Shown piece by piece: positions 7,230 to 12,851 of a stretch of DNA of 12,851 bases. The stretch covers positions 1 through 12,851 of the forward strand of contig DGIE01000083.1 of the NCBI GenBank assembly GCA_002393025.1. The letters run 5' to 3'. This DNA is from Holosporaceae bacterium UBA3830 (lineage in GTDB: Bacteria; Pseudomonadota; Alphaproteobacteria; UBA3830). Each line of letters begins with the position of its first letter. Position 1 is the stretch's first letter. The position numbers and the translations under genes are program-made. Under the pieces are notes generated by a model that was not told where the DNA came from, made no database searches, and saw nothing but the letters and a program-made list of their open reading frames with translations.

Positions 7230-7977
7230 CTGACACACCTCTAGTTAAAAATGACAATACCCTATTATTAGGCGGATTTTTTAATAAATCTTTTGGATTT
7301 CCTTTTGCTGAAAGTGTCTTTATAGAACTATCTAAAAAAATACTGTCTTTTCCGATATTAAACAAAGACGACAACTCGTGGGTTACTACAATGATAGTCG
7401 TTCCCAAAATTTTGTTTATCTCCAAAATTAAGTCATCTAGATGTTTTGAACTGACCGGGTCAAGACCAGCCGATGGCTCATCAAAGAAAACAATTTCCGG
7501 ATCCAAAGCCAAGGCTCTCGCTAAACCTGCCCGTTTACGCATTCCTCCGCTAATTTCTGATGGATAAAAATGCTCAAACCCAGCTAATCCCACCAATGCT
7601 AATTTAAACTTTACTATCTCACGAATTTTTTCTGGAGAATAAGAGGTATATTGTTCCAAAGGCAAAGAGATATTTTCAAACAAATTCATTGAACTAAAAA
7701 GAGCTCCACTCTGATATAAAACTCCACACTGGGTCGCTAAAAACTCTTTTTGTTTAGCATTATTCGACATAATATCGATTCCGTTTATCAGGATACGTCC
7801 ACTCAGCGCGGGCAATAATCCAATCAGTGTGCGCAGTAGAGTACTTTTGCCGCACCCGGATCCTCCCATTATTATAAAAATATCCCCTCTTTTTATTTCA
7901 AAACACAACTTATTCATAATGACGTTATCGCCATATCCAATACTTAAATTCTGAACTTTAATGATCGGAGAAATCAT
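7213..7977 (-). CDS. mlaF: MlaF-type ABC transporter ATPase
   Basis: This 254-residue cytoplasmic ATPase powers the lipid ABC transporter with the MlaE permease. All catalytic motifs are intact: Walker A GGSGCGKST (38-46), Q-loop at YQSGALF (88-94), ABC signature SGGMRKRAGLARA (143-155), Walker B EIVFFDEPSAGLDP (161-174) with catalytic Glu167, and H-loop His200 in VVTHEL. The signature SGGM(R/A)xRA, the YQSGALFSS segment and the SAGLDP ending are typical of MlaF/Mce-type ATPases. The start ATG overlaps the mlaE stop (ATGA, 7974-7977) and the end overlaps mlaD by 17 bases, so the genes are translationally coupled. Confidence 0.95.
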   Translation of the reverse strand: MISPIIKVQNLSIGYGDNVIMNKLCFEIKRGDIFIIMGGSGCGKSTLLRTLIGLLPALSGRILINGIDIMSNNAKQKEFLATQCGVLYQSGALFSSMNLFENISLPLEQYTSYSPEKIREIVKFKLALVGLAGFEHFYPSEISGGMRKRAGLARALALDPEIVFFDEPSAGLDPVSSKHLDDLILEINKILGTTIIVVTHELSSLFNIGKDSIFLDSSIKTLSAKGNPKDLLKNPPNNRVLSFLTRGVSDEERS

Positions 7978-9056
7978 ATTCCTAATCCTTCACAAATCAA
8001 GGTAATGATTCCTGTCATGACGATCATCCATACAATCGAGTAAACCACGGCATTCGTAGTCGCTTTACCTACACTTTCGGCATTACGACCGCAAGTCATA
8101 CCAAAATAACAACCACATAAAGCAATCACCAATCCAAAAACCAATCCATGGAAAATACCCACTAAAAAATTAGCCAAACTGAAGGACATCGTGCAATATC
8201 GAACATATTCACTAAGAGGAATTTCCCATAGGAAAACGCATACAAAACAACCTCCTAAAATTCCCATAAAATCTGAAATCAAAACTAAGATCGGCATAGA
8301 TAACAGTAACGCATTCGTGCGAGGCAATCCCAGAAAATCCACCCGTGAAATGCCCATAGTCCGTAAGGCATCCAGCTCTTCATTAACCTGCATTGTTCCA
8401 ATGGTCGCTGCATAAGAAGATCCAGTGCGACCTGCCATAATAATTCCCGTCATCACCGCTCCCATAATCCGCACCATGCCTATGGTAACTAAACTTGCGA
8501 CATATACTTGGGCGCCAAAAGTTTTCAGTTGTAAAGCCCCTACAAAAGCCAAAATTAATCCGACCATAAAACTGATTAAGGAAACAATCATAACAGCTTT
8601 AGGACCACAATCTTCCAAAGACAACCAAAAATCTTTTTTTCGATAAACTGATTTACCTGTGATTTGCTGTTCCCAAGCGCCGATCATTTTTACAAAAAAA
8701 CCCACCCCCAATTTGATACTATGAGCAAGGACAATTCCTTTGGTTCCCCACCTCTCTAACAAACCTTCTTTTGGTAAATTCGACTGTATATTTTTTTGTG
8801 GTTTTTCTAGCGCTAACCTCAACAAACAACTCATTTCATCGGGTAGGCCTTTCATTTGCAAATTTGTCGAAGCGGACAACTGACTAAGCCATGAATATAA
8901 AGTAACCACCGATTCTTGATTCCAATTGGAAATGCCTCCATTTTTTACTATCAAATACTTTCGTTTCCTCAAAGATTCGATAGCAATGGGTATAGAAAAT
9001 TTTTTCGTCAAATCCCCGCTTAAAACTATATCTTGTCCGTCAATATCAACTGACAT
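7974..9056 (-). CDS. mlaE: MlaE-type ABC permease with N-terminal STAS-like domain
   Basis: This inner-membrane permease of the MCE-linked lipid transporter has 360 residues. That is about 100 longer than E. coli MlaE (about 260) because residues 1-95 form a STAS/MlaB-like extension (beta-alpha pattern VLSGDLTKK, then KYLIVKNGGI). The MlaE domain occupies about 105-360 with several membrane segments (about 152-174, 190-207, 248-278, 293-318, 335-355). It carries the family signature AGRTGSSYAATIGTMQVNEE (208-227) and then LDALRTMG. In E. coli the STAS protein MlaB is separate and stabilises the ATPase; here the fusion probably does that job. No mlaB or mlaC gene is in the operon. This is the first gene of the operon; the start at 9056 has GGAG nine bases upstream and sits about 17 bases after the likely transcription start of the promoter at 9080-9108. 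Confidence 0.93.
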   Translation of the reverse strand: MSVDIDGQDIVLSGDLTKKFSIPIAIESLRKRKYLIVKNGGISNWNQESVVTLYSWLSQLSASTNLQMKGLPDEMSCLLRLALEKPQKNIQSNLPKEGLLERWGTKGIVLAHSIKLGVGFFVKMIGAWEQQITGKSVYRKKDFWLSLEDCGPKAVMIVSLISFMVGLILAFVGALQLKTFGAQVYVASLVTIGMVRIMGAVMTGIIMAGRTGSSYAATIGTMQVNEELDALRTMGISRVDFLGLPRTNALLLSMPILVLISDFMGILGGCFVCVFLWEIPLSEYVRYCTMSFSLANFLVGIFHGLVFGLVIALCGCYFGMTCGRNAESVGKATTNAVVYSIVWMIVMTGIITLICEGLGI

Positions 9057-9079
9057 ATCTCACCACTCCATCTGGTGAA

Positions 9080-9108
9080 AATTTATCATAAATCCAAGGA
9101 ATTGTCAA
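9080..9108 (-). promoter_or_regulatory. Sigma70-type promoter of the mlaEFD-lipoprotein operon
   Basis: On the - strand a perfect -35 TTGACA (9108-9103) is followed by a 17-base spacer and a -10 TAAATT (9085-9080, 4 of 6 consensus). Transcription would start near 9073, leaving a leader of about 17 bases that still contains the GGAG ribosome binding site of mlaE. The position just before the first gene of the operon supports the call. Confidence 0.65.
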
Positions 9109-9185
9109 AAAATCAGCTACAGACCCATCAGCCGATGAACATGTGCCCACACAAAGACAACCCATCGCACTGAAAACATTTCTGA

Positions 9186-9205
9186 TGCAAATACAAGAAT
9201 TTGCA
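9186..9205 (-). terminator. Small hairpin directly after bamB
   Basis: On the - strand TGCAAAT, a six-base loop and ATTTGCA form a perfect 7-bp stem that begins right after the bamB stop codon (9206-9208). No U-tract follows directly; TTTT occurs about nine bases later. It may be a weak terminator or a 3' stabiliser, and it separates bamB from the promoter of the next operon. Confidence 0.3.
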
Positions 9206-10459
9206 CTACTTATAGGCGGACACTACGCCATCGCCAGATACGGAATACAACACGTCTTCGGAAATTATCGGACACGCCACTATTCCCTGGCTAAAATTAT
9301 CTAACCATTTTCGCGACTTTACACTCCCATTTTCCGCTGACACAGTAACCAAAATTCCATCAGATGATACCACTATAACGCCATCGCTCGTCAAAATCGG
9401 ACCAAACCATTCTGTAGGAACTTTCGACCGACCAAACCATCCAAAAGAACTCTCTCTCTCAGATTTAAGAGAGCGAACCCATTTCATTTTTCCATTATCC
9501 TTATTTAGACAAACCAGATTTGAAGAAGAATTTATCAAAAAAATACTGTTTCCACTAATAAGAGGAGTTTCCAACCCACCAAAATCTTTCTTCCACACTA
9601 CATTACCACTTCCGATATCAAATGCTGTAATCTGACGGTTAGCACCAGTGAAATAAACTAAATTGTCTTTTATAACAGGACAGGCCCTTGGATGTGAAAA
9701 AGATTCTTCAGCATTTACAAACGAAAACTTGGAAAGCATTGCACTCCAAAGAACAGAACCATTTTCAAGCAGAGAGAACACTTCCCCCGACGGATAGGAT
9801 AAATAAATAACACCGTCTTTAATCGACACGCCGGCACTTCCTAAGTAGGTTGTATCCATCATCATACCGGAATGAGACCAAAGCAATTTACCATCCCGTA
9901 TATCTATTACCTGCAAACTGCTATTGTCACAAAGTAGATAAACTTTCTCGTCAGCAATTGTAATTCCATCTCCTTTGCAACAAGCTGGAAGTTTTATTCT
10001 CCATAATATCGAACCGTTGACCTCATCGAAAGCAAATGCTTCTGCAAAACTTGACGTGACTATTAATTTCCCGTCACTATAAGATAAAGCACCACCAACT
10101 TGTCCGTCCTTTCCTTTTATCGTCGTAGTCCTCTTCCAGATTCCCTTACCACTTTTAGCATCGAAAGCATAAACCAATCCTCCTGCATCGAGACAGAATA
10201 CCTTCCCTTTGCCCGCCACCACGGAAGATGCTATCTTAAGAGAGTTTGAACATCCGTACTCCATATCACTCGACCATAACAATCGCATTTCTTTACTCAA
10301 TTTTGTCGAAACCCGATCTAGAACAACTGGAATATCGTCAACATCCTCTCGTGGAATGTCCGAAAGAATTATATCCCTTCTGACCCCTTCCAATGGCTCC
10401 TTACTGGAACAACTAACCAAAATCACACCTAAAAACGAAAAAATAATAGCTTTCTTCAT
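9206..10459 (-). CDS. bamB: BamB outer-membrane assembly lipoprotein (PQQ-like beta-propeller)
   Basis: BamB is a periplasmic-facing lipoprotein subunit of the BAM complex that folds beta-barrel proteins into the outer membrane. This one has 417 residues: a signal peptide with lipobox LVSC and lipidated Cys17, a linker to about residue 60, then repeated PQQ-type blades recognisable by AFDxxxGxxxW-like motifs: VYAFDAKSGKGIWKR (96-110), FAFDEVNGSILWRI, VIDIRDGKLLWSH, SLLENGSVLWSA, ITAFDIGSGNVVWKK, LVCLNKDNGKMKWVR, and a closing VVSAYK strand. This number of repeats fits the eight-bladed propeller of the family. The ribosome binding site GGAGGT nine bases before the ATG overlaps the final codons and stop of the upstream yfgM-like gene, so the two are co-transcribed and probably coupled. 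In many alphaproteobacteria der (engA) follows bamB; here the mla-type operon follows instead. Confidence 0.9.
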   Translation of the reverse strand: MKKAIIFSFLGVILVSCSSKEPLEGVRRDIILSDIPREDVDDIPVVLDRVSTKLSKEMRLLWSSDMEYGCSNSLKIASSVVAGKGKVFCLDAGGLVYAFDAKSGKGIWKRTTTIKGKDGQVGGALSYSDGKLIVTSSFAEAFAFDEVNGSILWRIKLPACCKGDGITIADEKVYLLCDNSSLQVIDIRDGKLLWSHSGMMMDTTYLGSAGVSIKDGVIYLSYPSGEVFSLLENGSVLWSAMLSKFSFVNAEESFSHPRACPVIKDNLVYFTGANRQITAFDIGSGNVVWKKDFGGLETPLISGNSIFLINSSSNLVCLNKDNGKMKWVRSLKSERESSFGWFGRSKVPTEWFGPILTSDGVIVVSSDGILVTVSAENGSVKSRKWLDNFSQGIVACPIISEDVLYSVSGDGVVSAYK

Positions 10460-10466
10460 TGAAAAA

Positions 10467-11276
10467 TTACCTCCGAACCTGCTTACGTTTTTTACTGACC
10501 TTAGCTGACTTGCCTGACTTGGACTTCACGAAGTTATTTTTTCCCTTTTCTCCCTGAGAAGTTTTGTTTTTCTCCTTGCTTCCATCTTCCACAAATCTTT
10601 CAGAATCATCTTTATGATTCTTGATATAATTAAGCAACTTAGTGATCCTCTTTTTCAAAGTATCAGGAGCTTCTCTATCATCAACTATTTTCATCAAAAA
10701 GCTGATCGCTTTATCATCTTCCCTCTTGTTTGCATAGATCATAGCAATCTTCTCCATTGCCGTAAATCTAAATGGACGATTTTCCTCTGCCAACTTCTCT
10801 AAACGTCCCAATAACTTATCCTCTGGCTCTAATCGATATGAAACATACATCAACACTGCCAGGTCACGCCAAACAATATCTACTCCTTTCTTCTCAGACA
10901 ACTCCAACAGCTGCTTCGCTGCATTTTCAACATCGGTCGTAGTTCCAATTTCACGCCCCACCTTAATAAGGGATATCAATGGAACCAATTCAGAAGGAGC
11001 ATTCTGCACTAAATTTTCCAAGGAAGCTTTACTTTTCTTATCCTCGATACCACTCATCATTGCCGACGAATAAAGCTCATCGTATAAACTAGTTGTTGCT
11101 ACTTCTAGACGCTTTTTCTTATCAGAATACCATGCTGAGTACCCCACTATTCCGATAATTATCAAGATAATTGTCCACGAAACAATACTCTGATGTTTCT
11201 TTAAAAATTTTAGAATCTCATCGTGTTTCAATTCTTCATTAATTTCATCAAAAATTGAATTCTCTTCTGCTGACAA
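10467..11276 (-). CDS. YfgM-like TPR membrane protein, upstream partner of bamB
   Basis: This 269-residue single-pass inner-membrane protein has a short cytoplasmic N-terminus with the alphaproteobacterial motif IFDEINEELKHDEILKFLKK (8-27). A transmembrane segment (about 30-50) is followed by a periplasmic helical TPR-like domain (about 55-220, YfgM/TPR_21 type). YfgM in E. coli binds SecYEG and periplasmic chaperones, and its gene lies next to bamB, as here. The start codon is TTG at 11276; no ATG occurs before about residue 73, the conserved N-terminal motif needs this start, and GGAGA lies about eight bases upstream. An unusual lysine-rich tail (234-269) has about 15 basic residues in 37. 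A function in periplasmic folding is inferred from family and context. Confidence 0.85.
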   Translation of the reverse strand: MSAEENSIFDEINEELKHDEILKFLKKHQSIVSWTIILIIIGIVGYSAWYSDKKKRLEVATTSLYDELYSSAMMSGIEDKKSKASLENLVQNAPSELVPLISLIKVGREIGTTTDVENAAKQLLELSEKKGVDIVWRDLAVLMYVSYRLEPEDKLLGRLEKLAEENRPFRFTAMEKIAMIYANKREDDKAISFLMKIVDDREAPDTLKKRITKLLNYIKNHKDDSERFVEDGSKEKNKTSQGEKGKNNFVKSKSGKSAKVSKKRKQVRR

Positions 11277-11312
11277 AGCTTCTCTCCGCTAAACACCACG
11301 TTCTGAGTTTAA

Positions 11313-11341
11313 ACTATGTTCGTAATTCTTTCCAGGTCCAA
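11313..11341 (-). promoter_or_regulatory. Candidate promoter of the yfgM-bamB operon
   Basis: On the - strand TTGGAC (11341-11336) and CATAGT (11318-11313) are separated by 17 bases, which would place the start near 11305, about 30 bases before the TTG start codon. The match is weak (3 of 6 and 4 of 6). A perfect 10-bp palindrome AGTTTAAACT (11306-11315) overlaps the -10 and start region and could be an operator. Confidence 0.3.
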
Positions 11342-11395
11342 TTAACCATTATTTAACCAAGATATAAGATAATATAAGAAAATTCGGAGATAAAA

Positions 11396-12229
11396 ATGTT
11401 GAAAAATTTTGGGATTTCCTGTCTTATTCTTCTGTTGCTCGCAAATGGAGATATCGCAAACGCAGATACAGTAACTTACATTTCAGAACCGCCCGGTACA
11501 ACTATGATAAAAAAGGATGTTATCAATCTGAAAAAGGAAATTAATGCCCTAAACACCACCAATGCACAAGAGATTTATGATTTCCTATCTGCGAGAAAAA
11601 AGGATATTACGGACAAAAATCTGTTGGAAATTCATTATGTTTTGATTTCATTTTTGCGAGAACAGTCAAATGTTATTTCCAATAGCAAATTAAAAAAGAA
11701 AATCAATTCACTTCTCGAACAGCTAAATTGGATTTACTCAGATCATGCTGGTGAAAAATTTTCAGACAAAGTCACAAATTTGGGGAGGCTTTTAAAGTCG
11801 GAAATTTTTATACATTTAAGTAGCCAAAAAATGTCCGAATGCCTTGATATTGCGCATAACTTAAGGAAAGTCATAGAGTACAGCAACATCGGCAACGATC
11901 TTACTCCGGAAGACGGACCGGATTACTTTAATTCTGATTTTTTTCTGAAAAGAGAGATAGATACCGCAGAGGAAATATATTCGCAAGTCATTGAATTAGA
12001 AAATCTTGCTAAAAGCTTCTCCCAAAACAGCGACAAATTTTCGCAACAGCAATTAACCGATAATCTGAAGCGCGCAAATGATTTTATCAATAAACTGAAG
12101 TCTACAACTATCGCAGTCGGAAATAAAAAAGTGAAAATTTCTCGAAATATTCGAAAACATCTAAAAAACCTAGCTTCTTCCTCTATCGAAAAATTAATTG
12201 AACGAAAAAATCAGATTGAAGATGATTAG
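11396..12229 (+). CDS. Unrecognised secreted helical protein
   Basis: I do not recognise this 277-residue protein. Residues 1-23 are a clear signal peptide (MLKN, hydrophobic core ILLLLA, cleavage after ANA), with no lipobox, so the mature protein is periplasmic or exported. The rest is strongly charged, rich in lysine, glutamate, asparagine and serine, and looks almost entirely alpha-helical, with likely helical-bundle stretches at about 38-110, 125-165 and 185-270. The mature part has a single cysteine (Cys148, in MSECLDIAHN), so no internal disulfide. The start has GGAG about six bases upstream of the ATG; the region before it is AT-rich with TATAAG/GATAAT-like boxes (11363-11378), but the exact promoter is unclear. 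It diverges from the yfgM-bamB operon and converges on the DedA gene with only 15 bases between stops. Confidence 0.85.
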   Translation: MLKNFGISCLILLLLANGDIANADTVTYISEPPGTTMIKKDVINLKKEINALNTTNAQEIYDFLSARKKDITDKNLLEIHYVLISFLREQSNVISNSKLKKKINSLLEQLNWIYSDHAGEKFSDKVTNLGRLLKSEIFIHLSSQKMSECLDIAHNLRKVIEYSNIGNDLTPEDGPDYFNSDFFLKREIDTAEEIYSQVIELENLAKSFSQNSDKFSQQQLTDNLKRANDFINKLKSTTIAVGNKKVKISRNIRKHLKNLASSSIEKLIERKNQIEDD

Positions 12230-12244
12230 AGAAAGAGAAATGTT

Positions 12245-12814
12245 CTAGTCGCATTTTTTCTTTCTACGCCTTCTTTTTTGGTTTTTTCTATAAATGAAGT
12301 ACACTAACGCTACAATAAGAAGAGCTAAAGCCCCATATTGAACATACTGCAAATTATTTTTTGCTTTTTCCATCACATCGGCAAATGCATACCCCGCGCC
12401 TGCTACAATTACTGCCCATATGAACGCTGCCGGAATATTCAACGCAGAATATTTTAACGGAGGAATATTGGCTGCCCCAATCATAATAGGACTGACATTT
12501 CGAATTCCGTAAACAAACCGACACCCGAAAATAAAGGCCGAATCATATTTTCTCAAAAACTCGATTACTCTTTGGGATTTTTCTTTTAGTTTCGGGTAAC
12601 GATTAATTAGTTCCATTCCGTAGATTCTGCCGACGAAATACAAAACCTGCTCTGTCATCATTGTTCCGAGAAACGCGACAAAAATTACCCATTGTAAAGA
12701 CATCAATCCTTGTCGACACAGAACCCCAGCAAACAAAACCGCCACTTCTCCTTCGATACACGCACAAAGGAAAACTGCATAATAACCATAAGCTTTTATA
12801 AAACTTTCGAACAA
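12245..12814 (-). CDS. DedA (VTT) family inner-membrane protein
   Basis: DedA-family proteins are multi-pass inner-membrane proteins, many of them undecaprenyl-phosphate or phospholipid flippases/scramblases that affect envelope integrity and drug tolerance. This one has 189 residues, near the usual 190-220. The membrane pattern and motifs fit: CIEGEVAVLFAGVL (19-32) with acidic Glu21/Glu23, TEQVLYFVGRIYG (54-66) where Glu55 stands at the usual Asp position, and FGCRFVYGIRNVSPIMIGA (96-114), with Arg99 and Arg105 spaced like the paired essential arginines of the family. The C-terminal tail is very basic (about 177-187). The start codon is TTG at 12814, with AAGAG eight bases upstream; an upstream in-frame TGA at 12829-12827 limits the frame and no ATG is available. 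A tRNA 3' end lies 21 bases upstream. The substrate is unknown. Confidence 0.88.
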   Translation of the reverse strand: MFESFIKAYGYYAVFLCACIEGEVAVLFAGVLCRQGLMSLQWVIFVAFLGTMMTEQVLYFVGRIYGMELINRYPKLKEKSQRVIEFLRKYDSAFIFGCRFVYGIRNVSPIMIGAANIPPLKYSALNIPAAFIWAVIVAGAGYAFADVMEKAKNNLQYVQYGALALLIVALVYFIYRKNQKRRRRKKKCD

Positions 12815-12835
12815 AACAATATCTCTTCAGTTACA

Positions 12836-12851
12836 TGGTGCGCCCGGAAGG
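12836..12851 (-). tRNA. 3' end of a tRNA gene, probably tRNA-Arg, cut by window edge
   Basis: On the - strand the last 16 bases read CCTTCCGGGCGCACCA. They parse as the T-stem 3' strand (CCTTC), the acceptor 3' strand (CGGGCGC), discriminator A and an encoded CCA. The implied acceptor 5' strand GCGCCCG is typical of bacterial tRNA-Arg. The anticodon lies outside the window, so the isotype is an inference. Confidence 0.6.

Noticed and set aside
8191..8646. Open frames on the + strand opposite mlaE
   Set aside because: They are antisense to a strongly supported membrane protein gene and arise from its codon pattern.

Overview
The window looks like a chromosomal segment of an AT-rich alphaproteobacterium. 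The evidence is an MlaE permease with an N-terminal STAS-like extension followed by MlaF, MlaD and a PqiC-type lipoprotein; a YfgM-like protein directly upstream of BamB; a MlaA lipoprotein; and an intracellular PHB depolymerase. The low GC (about 30-38% in the lines I counted outside the first 2.8 kb), tight packing and a TraF-like fragment would suit a host-associated lineage such as Holosporales. That placement is inference.

Region 1 (1-2797, + strand) is the end of a probable defence operon. It holds the C-terminal part of a BrxD-type (DUF2791) P-loop ATPase and, overlapping it by ATGA, a complete 760-residue Lhr-like DEAD/DEAH helicase. Its base composition is clearly richer in GC than the rest of the window. 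The operon continues beyond the left edge, so the full system cannot be named from this window.

Region 2 (2836-4901) holds two divergent genes: mlaA on the - strand (outer-membrane lipid-asymmetry lipoprotein) and phaZ on the + strand (intracellular PHB depolymerase with a Cys-Asp-His triad). A strong hairpin follows phaZ. A 386-bp non-coding stretch with further hairpins follows, then a small secreted protein (5288-5656) that resembles only the N-terminal region of the F-type conjugation protein TraF.

Region 3 (5850-9056, - strand) is a tight four-gene Mce/Mla-type lipid transport operon: permease, ATPase, MCE substrate-binding protein and auxiliary lipoprotein. It is preceded by a good sigma70-type promoter (9080-9108).

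Region 4 (9206-11276, - strand) is a YfgM-like/bamB pair that serves outer-membrane protein assembly. Diverging from it is an unrecognised secreted helical protein (11396-12229). Converging on that gene is a DedA-family membrane protein (12245-12814, - strand), and just upstream of it lies the 3' end of a tRNA gene, cut by the right edge and probably tRNA-Arg.

Apart from the defence pair and phaZ, most of the window serves the envelope: MlaA, Mla/Mce transport, BamB, YfgM and DedA all concern the inner membrane, the periplasm or outer-membrane biogenesis.
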